Shown: in pieces, positions 51,968-62,682 of the stretch
Numbering within the stretch: position 1 is the stretch's first letter
How the letters are laid out: each line of letters begins with the position of its first letter
NCBI GenBank assembly: GCA_033764055.1
Contig: JANRJI010000031.1
Location: 1 to 64,000 of the forward strand
DNA length: 64,000 bases
Source of the DNA: Ga0077555 sp033764055
Lineage (GTDB): Bacteria > Pseudomonadota > Alphaproteobacteria > Rhizobiales > Hyphomicrobiaceae
Direction: 5' to 3'
Translations under genes and position numbers: made by a program
Notes under the pieces: generated by a model
Seen by the model: only the letters and a program-made list of their open reading frames with translations
The model's database searches: none
Told to the model about the DNA's origin: nothing

Positions 51968-54250
51968 ATGAGGCCCGGTGCGGCGCCCGTCCGCTGCCGA
52001 ATCGTGCTCATCGGCGGCGGCCATGCGCACGTGACGGTGCTCAAGGCCTTCGGCATGGCGCCGGAGCCCGGCACGGACATTGTCCTGATCGCCCGGGAGC
52101 TCGATACGCCATATTCCGGCATGCTGCCGGGCTATGTCGCGGGTCACTATAGCCTCGACGAGTGCCAGATCGATCTCGTGCGCCTGGCCCGATTCGCTGG
52201 TGCCCGTCTGATCCATGGCGAGGCCATCGGCATCGATCGGTCCAAGAAGCGGGTCGCGATTGCCGGCCGGCCGCCGATTGCCTACGACCTCGTCTCGTTC
52301 GACACCGGCATCACGCCGTTCATCGACGACATCGCAGGAGCGCGCGAGCACGCAATCCCTGTCAAGCCGGTGTCGGAGTTCGCACCTCGGTGGCAAGCGC
52401 TGGCTTCCCGGGCCCTGAAGCCGAACGGACCGCGGCAAATCACGGTGATCGGCACCGGCGCAGCCGGGTTCGAGCTGATCCTCGGCATTCGCCATCGCCT
52501 CCTCGCCGAGGCATCGACCCACGGCATCGATCCCGCGGCCTTCAGCTTCACGCTCATCGGTAGCGGGCAACTTCTGCCGACTCACAACGCACGCGCGCGC
52601 CGGCTCGGCGAGATGGCCCTGACCGAGGCCCGCATCGTGCTGGTGGCTGGCGAGACCGCGGTGGCGGTCGCACCGGGTGAGGTGCGGCTCGCAAGCGGCC
52701 GGACGATCCCGAGCGATGCAGTCCTGGTGACGACGAAGGCCGCACCGCCGGCTTGGTTCGCGTCGACCGGCCTGCCTCTCGACGGCCGGGGCTTTCTCGC
52801 CGTTCGCCCGACCTTGCAGGTGCTCGACGACGACGATGTGTTCGCAGTCGGCGATTGCGCCAGCGTCATCGAGCACCCGCGCGAGAAGGCGGGCGTATTC
52901 GCCGTGAGACAGGGGCCGCCGCTGACCGAGAACCTGCGGTTGCGCGCGCGCGGCAGCGCCGCAAGGCCGTTCGCGCCGCAGCGCCTGTTCCTCACCCTGC
53001 TGTCGTGCGGCGGCAAAGCGGCCATCGCGGCGCGCGGCCCCGTGGCCACGGCCGGTGCTCTGATGTGGCGCTGGAAGGACTACATCGATCGCGCATTCAT
53101 GCGGAAATTTCAGGTGCTTCCCCCCATGGGCCCGGCCGGCGTCGCGGACGAGGCGATGCTCTGCGCCGGCTGCGCTGCCAAGCTCGGCCCGTCCTCGCTG
53201 GCCGCAGCCCTGGACCGGCTCGGGCCGCCGATCGAAAGCCACACCGTGAAGGACCTCGCAAACAGGGACGATGCGGCACTCCTTGACCTCGGACCGGGAC
53301 CGCTCCGACTCGAGACCGTCGACCACTTCCCCGCCATCTGGCCCGAGCCCTACGTGCTCGGCGAGATCGCGGCGGCTCACGCATTGGGCGACGTCCTGGC
53401 CAAGGGTGGTCGTCCGGACCATGCGCTTGCAGTCGCCAGTCTGCCGCTGTCCGCCCCGCACCTGGCAGAGGACGACCTTTTCCAGTTGCTCGCCGGTGCC
53501 CGATCGGTGCTCGACAGGGAAGGCGTCGCGCTCGTCGGCGGCCACACCGGCCGATCCGAGACGCTGACGGCGGGTTTTTTCGTGTCGGGCACGGTGGAGC
53601 GCACGGGAATGCTCCGCAAGGGCGGATTGGCTCCGGGCGACGTGCTGCTCGTCACGAAGCCGATCGGCACGGGGCTGGTGTTCGCGGGATGGATGCGCGG
53701 CCTTTCACGCGCCCGGCATGTCTCGGCAGCCCTCGACGCGATGCGCACGACGAGCTCGACTGCGGCGTGCATTCTCGTCGCTCACGGCGCTACGGCGGCT
53801 ACCGACATCACAGGCTTCGGGCTGGGCGGCCACCTCTTGGAGATGCTCGATGCCTCGCGAGCCGGAGCCACGATCGGCGTCGATGCCTGTCCGCGCCTTC
53901 CGGGTGCCGACGAGCTGATCGCGGCCGGCGTGCGCTCGAGCCTGCTGGCCGACAACATGGTGCGCGTGGCTCGCATGAGGCTCGATGACGGCCTCGGCGA
54001 GACAGCGCTCGCTCTTCTGCTCGACCCGCAGACGTCAGGCGGCTTGCTGGCATCGATCCCCGCGGCGAGGGCCGTCGCGTGCCTTGCCGCGCTTCGGTCG
54101 ATGGGCGTGCAGGCGGCAGCGGTGGGTGTGGTCACGCCTGTGGCACCGGGCGAGGAGCCGGTGCTGATCGTTCAACGCCACTGGTCGCTGGACGATCAGC
54201 CTCCGGCAAGCCATCCCCTCGCCGCGACGGCGCCACTCACGACCCAATAA
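51968..54250 (+). CDS. selD: Flavoprotein (NDH-2-like) fused to selenide, water dikinase SelD
   Basis: A 760-residue fusion. Residues 1-375 resemble type II NADH dehydrogenase: FAD motif LIGGGHAHVTVL, LDTPYSGMLPGY, ITVIGTGAAGFE and VFAVGDCASVIEH. Residues 390-740 are SelD, which makes selenophosphate from selenide and ATP: LCAGCAAKLGP carries the catalytic Cys402 and Lys405 (Cys17/Lys20 of E. coli), then DDAALLDLG and VGGHTGRSETLTAG. The fusion is known from several bacteria and algae. ATG 51968 gives the canonical start; the longer frame has no signal. It is followed by a radical SAM gene. A role in feeding selenium is likely, but the acceptor is not in the window. Confidence 0.93.
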   Translation: MRPGAAPVRCRIVLIGGGHAHVTVLKAFGMAPEPGTDIVLIARELDTPYSGMLPGYVAGHYSLDECQIDLVRLARFAGARLIHGEAIGIDRSKKRVAIAGRPPIAYDLVSFDTGITPFIDDIAGAREHAIPVKPVSEFAPRWQALASRALKPNGPRQITVIGTGAAGFELILGIRHRLLAEASTHGIDPAAFSFTLIGSGQLLPTHNARARRLGEMALTEARIVLVAGETAVAVAPGEVRLASGRTIPSDAVLVTTKAAPPAWFASTGLPLDGRGFLAVRPTLQVLDDDDVFAVGDCASVIEHPREKAGVFAVRQGPPLTENLRLRARGSAARPFAPQRLFLTLLSCGGKAAIAARGPVATAGALMWRWKDYIDRAFMRKFQVLPPMGPAGVADEAMLCAGCAAKLGPSSLAAALDRLGPPIESHTVKDLANRDDAALLDLGPGPLRLETVDHFPAIWPEPYVLGEIAAAHALGDVLAKGGRPDHALAVASLPLSAPHLAEDDLFQLLAGARSVLDREGVALVGGHTGRSETLTAGFFVSGTVERTGMLRKGGLAPGDVLLVTKPIGTGLVFAGWMRGLSRARHVSAALDAMRTTSSTAACILVAHGATAATDITGFGLGGHLLEMLDASRAGATIGVDACPRLPGADELIAAGVRSSLLADNMVRVARMRLDDGLGETALALLLDPQTSGGLLASIPAARAVACLAALRSMGVQAAAVGVVTPVAPGEEPVLIVQRHWSLDDQPPASHPLAATAPLTTQ

Positions 54251-54348
54251 AGTCAACGTGAGTACCGATGCTGCTCCACCGCATGCTACGTCGACGGCGG
54301 ATCACCTCACGGCGGTGGCCCAGCCGAGCAGCCAACGACAAGGGACAA

Positions 54349-55338
54349 ATGCCTGTGAATGACCATGGCCCCGCCATCGACCTGCCGAGCCTCGCCAAAT
54401 TCGAGCATCCCGAGATCACTGCCACTGGAGAGACACGGGCCACCGTCGCGCTGGAGCGGTTGGAAACCGTCTGGTTCAACACCGGCACGTTGTGCAACAT
54501 CGCCTGTGTCAACTGCTACATCGAATCCAGTCCGTCGAATGACCGGCTCGCCTATCTGGCGGCGGACGAGGTGACAGCGCTTCTGGACGAGATCCTGCGC
54601 GACGCTCTGGGCACCGCAGAGATCGGATTCACCGGCGGCGAGCCGTTCATGAACCCGGATTTCCTGACCATGCTCGGCGCCGCGCTGGAGCGTGGCTTCG
54701 ACGTGCTTGTGCTGACCAACGCGATGCAGCCGATGCAGCGACCGGCCGTGAAGCGCGGACTGCTCGCTCTGAAGGAGAGGCACGGCGCGCGGCTGCGGCT
54801 TCGCGTGAGCCTCGATCATTTCACGGCGGAGCTGCACGAGGCCGAGCGCGGGCCCCGCACCTTCGCCAAGACGATCGAGGGCATCGACTGGCTCAACGCC
54901 AACGGGTTCGAGATCGCCATCGCCGGCCGGACGTGCTGGAACGAGCCCGAGCACGAGGCACGCAACGGCTATGCCGCGCTCATCGCCAAGCACGGTTGGC
55001 GCATCGATCCGGCCAACCCGAAGCAGATGATGCTGCTTCCCGAGATGGATGGCAGCCGCGACGTGCCGGAAATCACGACCCGGTGCTGGAGCCTGCTCAA
55101 CAAGCGGCCGAGCGACATGATGTGCGCGAAGAGCCGAATGGTCGTGAAGCGCAAAGGCGCGAAGCGGGCATCGGTGCTGCCATGCACGCTGCTGCCTTAC
55201 GACCGCGCCTTCGAGATGGGCGCCACCTTCGCTGAGGCGCGGGCTGCCGACAGTGGCATGTTCGCCAGGGGCACGGTGCGTCTCTGCCACCCGAATTGCG
55301 CCAAGTTCTGCGTGCTGGGCGGTGGCAGCTGCTCATGA
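54349..55338 (+). CDS. Radical SAM protein with cysteine-rich C-terminus
   Basis: A 329-residue radical SAM enzyme. The CxxxCxxC motif is at Cys49, Cys53, Cys56 (LCNIACVNC) and binds the [4Fe-4S] cluster that cleaves S-adenosylmethionine. GFTGGEPFMNPDFL is the SAM-binding GGE region. Seven further cysteines lie in the C-terminal third, ending C313-x3-C317-x3-C321-x6-C328, probably binding auxiliary clusters as in SPASM/Twitch proteins. ATG 54349 follows AGGGACAA. It starts 98 bp after the SelD fusion on the same strand. I do not recognise the family; selenium or sulfur chemistry is suggested only by position. Confidence 0.85.
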   Translation: MPVNDHGPAIDLPSLAKFEHPEITATGETRATVALERLETVWFNTGTLCNIACVNCYIESSPSNDRLAYLAADEVTALLDEILRDALGTAEIGFTGGEPFMNPDFLTMLGAALERGFDVLVLTNAMQPMQRPAVKRGLLALKERHGARLRLRVSLDHFTAELHEAERGPRTFAKTIEGIDWLNANGFEIAIAGRTCWNEPEHEARNGYAALIAKHGWRIDPANPKQMMLLPEMDGSRDVPEITTRCWSLLNKRPSDMMCAKSRMVVKRKGAKRASVLPCTLLPYDRAFEMGATFAEARAADSGMFARGTVRLCHPNCAKFCVLGGGSCS

Positions 55339-55370
55339 GGGACGACCGCGTGGCCGGCGCCTGCCCCCGC

Positions 55371-56300
55371 CTACTTGCCCCACCTCAGAGCCAGCGGCGA
55401 TGCCTCGCGCGCCAGCTCGAGGAGGCCAGCGCGGGCCGTCGGATGCAGCGGCTCCTGCGGATGACGCACCGCCTCGCTGCGGATGACGCCGCCTTCCTTC
55501 ATGACCACTTTCGTGCCCCGCAATCCGGTCTGCCGGTTCTCGAAGTTGATCAGGGGCAGCAGACGGTTGTAGGCCGCGACGGCATCGCTGCGGCGTCCGC
55601 CGAGGTGGTCCATGACGATCGGCTTCACCAGATCCGCGTACATGGCGCTGGTCATGGTGCCCGTCGCACCGGCATCGAGATCGGCCAGCAGCGTGATGCC
55701 TTCCTCGCCATCGAACGGCCCGGCGATGAGGTCCCCGCCCGCTGCGACCAGCCCGCGCAGCTTCGCCGCCGTCCCGGGCACCTCGATCTTGAAGTAGCGG
55801 ACGAGCGGCACCTCGCGGGCGAGACGCACGAGGAACGGCACGCTCAGCGACACACCCGAGAGCGGCGCATCCTGCACCATGATCGGAAGCTTTCCGGCAT
55901 CCGCGACGCGGGCAAAGTGCTCGAGCATGCCCGCCTCGTCGGCCCGCAGCGCGGTACCGTGATAGGGCGGCATCATCATCACCATGGCGGCCCCTGCAGC
56001 CGCTGAACGGCGGGCTCTTTCTGCGGCGATCCGGGTCGAGAAGTGACTGATGGTGGCGATGACGGGGACGCGGCCGGCCACGTGCTCGGTGGCGAGACCG
56101 AGGAGAACGTCGCGCTCCTGGTCCGTCAGTGCAAACTGCTCCGAATAATTTGCGAGGATACAAATGCCGTCGACGCCCTGGTCGATCATGCAGTCGAGGA
56201 CGCGTCGCTGGCCGTCGAGATCGAGATCGCCGTTGTCCTGGAATGGCGTCGGGGCGATCGGGAATAGGCCCTGGAGGGGGCGGCCGTCCTGGCCTAGCAT
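55371..56300 (-). CDS. DapA-superfamily lyase/dehydratase
   Basis: A 309-residue TIM-barrel of the dihydrodipicolinate synthase/N-acetylneuraminate lyase superfamily. It has GLFPIAPTPFQDNGDLDLDG, an AP(L)SG turn after IMVQDAPLSGVSL, and the Schiff-base Lys in YFKIEVPG. The motif set and length resemble L-2-keto-3-deoxyarabonate dehydratase, but the specific substrate is not certain. ATG 56300 (MLGQDGRP) is preferred because AAGAGAGAT lies upstream; an ATG 45 bases earlier has none. It is convergent (32-bp gap) with the radical SAM gene, so they are unrelated transcripts. Confidence 0.85.
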   Translation of the reverse strand: MLGQDGRPLQGLFPIAPTPFQDNGDLDLDGQRRVLDCMIDQGVDGICILANYSEQFALTDQERDVLLGLATEHVAGRVPVIATISHFSTRIAAERARRSAAAGAAMVMMMPPYHGTALRADEAGMLEHFARVADAGKLPIMVQDAPLSGVSLSVPFLVRLAREVPLVRYFKIEVPGTAAKLRGLVAAGGDLIAGPFDGEEGITLLADLDAGATGTMTSAMYADLVKPIVMDHLGGRRSDAVAAYNRLLPLINFENRQTGLRGTKVVMKEGGVIRSEAVRHPQEPLHPTARAGLLELAREASPLALRWGK

Positions 56301-56404
56301 CGGGTATCTCTCTTGTTGCAGCCGTTGACGAGCGTTGACGGCCATCCATGCCGGCCGCGCCCCAGGCTTATCGCGGCACGCCCCTCCGTGCTAGACTTCG
56401 TTGA

Positions 56405-57598
56405 ATGACGGCTGATCGTGAGCTTATGAGACCACTGGCCATCCTGACCCTGGTTTTGGCGACGCTCGGTGCTCCAGCCCTCGGGCGCGCGCAGGCGATT
56501 GCGCCGACTGCCGCTCCGACTCCGTCTGCCTACACACCGTCCCGCCTCGGCGGGATTCGGAGCTGGGGCTATCAACTGCAGCGTCTGGACCTGGCACGCA
56601 TCGAGCACTCGCCTTACGACTTGGTTGTCGTCGACGCGTCACGAACCGGAGCAGAAGCGACGAGCCTCACGCCTGACGACGTCGCGCGCCTGCAGCGCAA
56701 GCCCGACGGCAGCCGGCGGGTGGTGCTTGCCTATATGTCCATCGGCGAGGCCGAGGACTACCGCTTCTACTGGCGCGACGCCTGGGTCGAGACCATCAGC
56801 ATCCCCGAGGCTGGCGGGGCTGCGGCGGCCACCCAGACCCGCTCACCGACCGGCGATGGCGCCCCTCCCCTGCGACTGACGCCACTCCGACTGCCCAAGC
56901 TCACGGCTCCCCTTTGGCTCGGCCGCGAGAACGAAAGCTGGGCCGGCAACTTCCACGTCCGCTTCTGGGACCCTGACTGGCAGAGCATCATTCTCGGCGC
57001 GGACGGCTACCTCGCCCGTCTGCTCAAGGCCGGATTCGACGGCGTCTACCTCGATCGTGTCGACGCCTTCCAGGCCATTGCCACCGATCGACCGGCGGCG
57101 CGCGGGGAGATGGTGCGGCTGGTGATCGCCATCGCCGAGGCGGCGCGTAAGGTCAAGCCGGGCTTCGTCGTGGTGCCGCAGAACGGCGAGCAGCTCCTGT
57201 CGGATCCAGCCTATCTGGCGGTCGTCGACGGTATCGCGAAGGAGGATCTGTTCTATGGAGAGGACCGCGATGGCGATCGAAATCCGCAATCCTCCGTCAC
57301 CCGCAGCTTGCGCTGGCTTGCGCCTGCGGTGAACAGGAGCCTGCCGGTTCTGGTCGTCGAGTATGTGCAGGCGCGGGCGCTCGTCGAGATGCTGAAGGCC
57401 GACATCGCCGGGCGCGGCTTCATACCGTATTTCGGTGTCCGGGCGCTCGACCGCCTGATGCTGCCGGAGGACGACGCGGCGCGCCAGCCGGCACCGCTGC
57501 TGCCTGCTCTAAAGCCGCCCGGCACGTCACCCGCGCAGAAGCGCCCGGAAGCAAACCGTGCCGATCATCGCCGGCAGGGCGGCGAACCGGTACGGTAG
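56405..57598 (+). CDS. Secreted TM1410/GH114-like putative glycoside hydrolase
   Basis: A 397-residue exported protein. A signal peptide (LAILTLVLATLGAPALGRAQA) precedes a TIM-barrel of the TM1410/MJ1477 family (GH114-like). Typical pieces are SWGYQLQRLDL, YDLVVVD, VLAYMSIGEAEDYR, VRFWDPDWQSII, FDGVYLDRVDAF and ILFYG-like DLFYGED. GH114 enzymes cleave alpha-1,4-polygalactosaminoglycan; many relatives are unassigned. A second ATG at 56426 (MRPLAIL) is a good alternative start. The Pro/Arg-rich C-terminal 35 residues look disordered. Confidence 0.85.
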   Translation: MTADRELMRPLAILTLVLATLGAPALGRAQAIAPTAAPTPSAYTPSRLGGIRSWGYQLQRLDLARIEHSPYDLVVVDASRTGAEATSLTPDDVARLQRKPDGSRRVVLAYMSIGEAEDYRFYWRDAWVETISIPEAGGAAAATQTRSPTGDGAPPLRLTPLRLPKLTAPLWLGRENESWAGNFHVRFWDPDWQSIILGADGYLARLLKAGFDGVYLDRVDAFQAIATDRPAARGEMVRLVIAIAEAARKVKPGFVVVPQNGEQLLSDPAYLAVVDGIAKEDLFYGEDRDGDRNPQSSVTRSLRWLAPAVNRSLPVLVVEYVQARALVEMLKADIAGRGFIPYFGVRALDRLMLPEDDAARQPAPLLPALKPPGTSPAQKRPEANRADHRRQGGEPVR

Positions 57599-57623
57599 CG
57601 AGATCCCAGGACCAACCCGTCGA

Positions 57624-58511
57624 TCAAGGGCGACCCGGGTCGTAGACGTGCTTCTTGCGCCATTCCGCCAGGAAATACGCGAGCGACTCATCGATCTCCC
57701 TCGGCAGAACGATCCGCACGGTCACGATCTGGTCTCCCTGCAGGCCGCTCGACACGTTGCGGACACCCTTGCCTTTGAGACGGAAGGAGCGTCCCGAGCT
57801 GGTGCCCTTCGGAATGGCGATGGTGACTCTCCCGGCCGCGGTCGGCACCTCGATCTTGCCGCCGAGCACCGCCTCGTCGATGGTCAACGGGATCTCGATC
57901 AGGAGGTCGTCGTCCACGCGTTTGAAATGAGCATGCGGACGCACCCGGATCTCAACGAGCGCATCACCCGGCTCGCCGCCGCGGACTCCGGGGCTGCCCT
58001 TGCCCTTCAGGCGCAACACCTGGCCGTCGATAACGCCTTCGGGCACGGTCAGGTCGAGCTGGCCGCCTTCCGGCATGGTCACGCGCTTGCGCGCGCCGAG
58101 CACGGCCTCCAGGAACTCGACATCCAGCGTGTAGCGCATGTCTTGGCCGCGCAGGCTGAAACCGCCGGCTCCGCCGCGCGGCCCACGCGGGCCGAAAATG
58201 TCGGAGAACACGTCACCGAATCCGAATTCCGGGCCGCCCGCTCCGCCGGGCCGGCCGGCGCCCGCCTGCTGATAGTTGCGACGCGGCTCGCCCGCGGCAT
58301 CGATCTCGCCGCGATCGTAGCGCTGGCGCTTGTCAGCGTCGCCGATGATCTCGTAGGCGGACGACACCTTCTTGAATCGCTCGGCCGAGACCGGATCATT
58401 GGGCCGCACGTCCGGATGCAGCTCCTTGGCGAGACGACGGAACGCACGCCGGATCTCGTCGTCCGAGGCGGTCCGGGGAAGGCCAAGAACGCTGTAGGGA
58501 TCGTCAGCCAT
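57624..58511 (-). CDS. DnaJ/CbpA-type co-chaperone
   Basis: A 295-residue class B J-protein. The J-domain (1-70) contains the HPD triad near residue 32 in KELHPDV, followed by a Gly-rich linker (GGAGGPEFGFGDVFSDIFG), and the DnaJ C-terminal substrate-binding domains (VEFLEAVLGARKRVTM, RLKGKGSPG, LLIEIPLTIDEAVLGG). There is no zinc-finger CxxCxGxG, so it is CbpA-like rather than DnaJ. It stimulates DnaK and may hold unfolded protein. The start at ATG 58511 (MADDPY) is slightly preferred to ATG 58523. Confidence 0.9.
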   Translation of the reverse strand: MADDPYSVLGLPRTASDDEIRRAFRRLAKELHPDVRPNDPVSAERFKKVSSAYEIIGDADKRQRYDRGEIDAAGEPRRNYQQAGAGRPGGAGGPEFGFGDVFSDIFGPRGPRGGAGGFSLRGQDMRYTLDVEFLEAVLGARKRVTMPEGGQLDLTVPEGVIDGQVLRLKGKGSPGVRGGEPGDALVEIRVRPHAHFKRVDDDLLIEIPLTIDEAVLGGKIEVPTAAGRVTIAIPKGTSSGRSFRLKGKGVRNVSSGLQGDQIVTVRIVLPREIDESLAYFLAEWRKKHVYDPGRP

Positions 58512-58729
58512 GGTGTCATGCATCCGCAGGTGCGTACTTCTAACACCACCGATCAGGCTTGTGGCTCAAATTTGTCGTCGGCCCCCAACAGTGTGAGATG
58601 CAGCGACGATGCATTTGGTGCCGAGGCTTCGGCACTCCGTGTGGCAAGGGCGCAACGATATGCGCACTTGAGGCGTCCGACAGGGTCGGGCATCGAAAGG
58701 CGCGGATAACGCCAGGACAGCGAGGACGC

Positions 58730-60550
<1,821 letters not shown>

Positions 60551-60571
60551 GCTGACGTCCAGGCGGGCCAT

Positions 60572-61000
60572 TCAGCGGGGTAGCGGTGCGCTCGCCAGAT
60601 CGAACGCCAGCAGCAGCTCCTTGAGCTCGGGCTCGTCGACCAGCTCGGAGGCCTTGCGCGGACTGAACCATTCCCGGCGGCGCTCGTCCTGCTCGGGCCA
60701 CTCGGACGCCTCCTCCGTGACCTCGAGCAGGTAGACGGACACGGTCACCGGCTTGCTCTTGCCGTTTCGACGCTTGTCGTAGGTATATTTGCCGAGCACG
60801 TCGGGGCTCACCCGCCCGCGCACGCCGGCCTCCTCCCACGCCTCCTTGGCGGCGGCCTCATGATCGGGAAACCTTGGCCAGGGCCACCCTTTCGGCACCA
60901 CCCATCGCCCCGTATCGCGCGAGGTGATGAGTAGCACCTCAGCCCGATCGGCGACCCCACGCTTCACAGGCAGCGCCGCGACCTGCGAAAGCCTTGCCAT
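60572..61000 (-). CDS. NUDIX hydrolase
   Basis: A 142-residue NUDIX protein. The Nudix box region is GWPWPRFPDHEAAAKEAWEEAG, in which the usual Arg before Glu is Lys but the two metal-binding glutamates (EEAG) are intact. Preceded by RWVVPKG, it looks like the diphosphoinositol-polyphosphate-phosphohydrolase-like group; the cytosolic substrate could be a nucleoside diphosphate derivative or polyphosphate. A candidate promoter lies about 100 bases upstream. Confidence 0.88.
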   Translation of the reverse strand: MARLSQVAALPVKRGVADRAEVLLITSRDTGRWVVPKGWPWPRFPDHEAAAKEAWEEAGVRGRVSPDVLGKYTYDKRRNGKSKPVTVSVYLLEVTEEASEWPEQDERRREWFSPRKASELVDEPELKELLLAFDLASAPLPR

Positions 61001-61310
61001 GGCATCCGTCCCTCCCTCCTCGACCAGCGTCAGGGGTGCTAAACGCAGGTGACGCTAAAAGGCTCCCTCTGCCTCCCGCGACTTCACGAACGAATCAGGA
61101 GTATAGCCCAGGAAGCTGGCGCGGCGCCAACAGCACGCAGCCGGTTTGACCCGAAAGATCTGGCCGGCAATTCCTCCCGAACGGACCCGGGCAGCAGCGC
61201 AGCGTTCAACCCGGTCTGGCCGAACGGAAGCAGAGACGCGCGGCATGGCGGGCCCAGCCTCCGCGGGACGCAGCCCGGCTCCCTGTGTCTTCGATCGAGG
61301 TCCCCCGGCT
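61001..61310. other. Intergenic region upstream of the NUDIX gene
   Basis: A 310-bp gap between two leftward genes. It contains an inverted repeat AGCGTCA (61026-61032) and TGACGCT (61050-61056) close to the NUDIX start, and a candidate promoter (listed separately). I see no gene in it. Confidence 0.5.
61100..61130 (-). promoter_or_regulatory. Candidate sigma-70 promoter of the NUDIX gene
   Basis: On the minus strand TTGGCG (61125-61130) and TATACT (61100-61105) are separated by 19 bases, two more than ideal. The predicted leader of about 95 bases contains the AGCGTCA/TGACGCT inverted repeat. Confidence 0.35.
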
Positions 61311-62489
61311 TCAACCGACAGCACCGCCCATCGCCCCTTTGTGCTTCAGGCTCGCCTCGCTGCCGAGTGAATGGGGATGCAAAGGCGTGGCCATGGCGTG
61401 GACCGCAGGCAGCACGTCGCTGGCGAAGAGCTCGAGGCTCTTGCGTGCCTCGGCGGGATCCTTCGCGCCGTGCTGGGGGTGCACGATCAGGTACTCGAGG
61501 CTGATCTGCCTCTGCACATGCGCAATCTTCTCGACGATCTCCTCCGGCGTGCCGATCAGGTGGCAATCCTCGGACAGGATGCTCTCGTCCTCGCGAAGCT
61601 CGCGGCCCTGGCGAAAGACCTTGGCATAGTCCTCATATCCAGGCGCGTCGGCGAATGACGGCGCATTCCAGACGGCATAGTGATTACGCGCGGCCCAGCC
61701 CTGCTCGGCGGCATGCTTCCTGGCACGCTCGAGCTCGGCTTTGTCGCGGCTGCAGTGAAGGTACATCATGCAGGTTGGCTGGTCAGGCGGCAGCCCTTTC
61801 TGCCGGCGGATTGCGTTGAACTTGGCAACGCCCTTGGCCATCGTGTCGAGCGAGACCGCCGTCACGAACATCTGGCCGAGCCCCATGTCCGCAGCGACCT
61901 GCATCGACGACGGCGTGTTGAAGGCACCCTTGATGTTGCGAAACAGCTCACCGCAATGGCGTGCCACCGGCCGCACCGTGGTCGGCGGCACCTGATAGTG
62001 CTTGCCCTGAAACTCGAAGCGGTCGGCCTCCGATCGCCGCAGGATCTCGATCATCTCGGCAAAGCGCTCCCGGGCCTCGCTCCGGTCGACGCCGAAGCCC
62101 GCATACTCGTGCGCCGAGATGCCCCGGCCGACACCGATGTGCAGACGTCGACCGCCCAGCAGCAGATCCAGCATCGCAATCTCGTGGGCGAGCTTCACCG
62201 GCTGCCACCAGGGCGCGACGATCACGGCCGTGCCCATGTCGATGCGGCGCGTTCGGCCCGCCCAGAAGGCCAGCCATTGCAGCGGATTGCCCTGCATGGA
62301 GTAGGGCGAGCCATAGTGCTCGGCGCACCAGATCGCGTCGTAGCCGAGCGGCTCGACCATGTCGCCGAGCTTCATGGTCTCGTCGTGGATGGCGACGTCG
62401 GACGTCTCCGGCGCCATGGCATAGTTGCCCGCGAGCATTCGGTCCCAGTCGCGGTGGTTGTAGCTGGTGACCATCACTCCGACTTGCAT
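61311..62489 (-). CDS. LLM-class flavin-dependent oxidoreductase
   Basis: A 392-residue luciferase-like protein. It starts MQVGVMVTSYNHRDWDRMLAG and contains AEHYGSPYSMQGNPLQWLAFWAG, the flavin-binding RLHIGVGRGISAHEYAGFG and LIGTPEEIVEKI. The group includes alkanal and nitrilotriacetate monooxygenase-like enzymes, so it may oxidise an organic substrate with reduced flavin. Start ATG 62489 has GGAGG upstream; the longer frame lacks support. It is divergent from the PECR-like reductase. Confidence 0.88.
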   Translation of the reverse strand: MQVGVMVTSYNHRDWDRMLAGNYAMAPETSDVAIHDETMKLGDMVEPLGYDAIWCAEHYGSPYSMQGNPLQWLAFWAGRTRRIDMGTAVIVAPWWQPVKLAHEIAMLDLLLGGRRLHIGVGRGISAHEYAGFGVDRSEARERFAEMIEILRRSEADRFEFQGKHYQVPPTTVRPVARHCGELFRNIKGAFNTPSSMQVAADMGLGQMFVTAVSLDTMAKGVAKFNAIRRQKGLPPDQPTCMMYLHCSRDKAELERARKHAAEQGWAARNHYAVWNAPSFADAPGYEDYAKVFRQGRELREDESILSEDCHLIGTPEEIVEKIAHVQRQISLEYLIVHPQHGAKDPAEARKSLELFASDVLPAVHAMATPLHPHSLGSEASLKHKGAMGGAVG

Positions 62490-62670
62490 GTGCGTGTCCC
62501 TCCCTGGCAGATGGCGGCGCTGGCCATCAGGCAAGCACCTGCGGCAGCCGCAAATCGACGTGCTCGATGATGGCGCGAAGTGCGGGCTGCGGGCAATCGA
62601 GGTTGCGCCCGGCCGTGACAGCCTTGTCCATCGACGGCTAGCCTCAGGCACCAATCAGGACCGGCGCAGG

Positions 62671-62675
62671 GGAGG
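62671..62675 (+). promoter_or_regulatory. Ribosome binding site deciding the PECR-like gene start
   Basis: GGAGG ends one base before ATG 62677, too close for use, and stands seven bases before ATG 62683, which is therefore the likely start. Confidence 0.6.
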
Positions 62676-62682
62676 AATGACG

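Noticed and set aside
55330..55371. Selenocysteine read-through of the TGA stop of the radical SAM gene (ending Cys-Ser-TGA next to a SelD gene)
   Set aside because: Tempting, but the downstream codons run into Pro/Ala/Arg-rich sequence with no family resemblance, I see no convincing SECIS hairpin after the TGA, and the convergent lyase gene ends 32 bp away. A SECIS search and mass spectrometry of the C-terminus would settle it.
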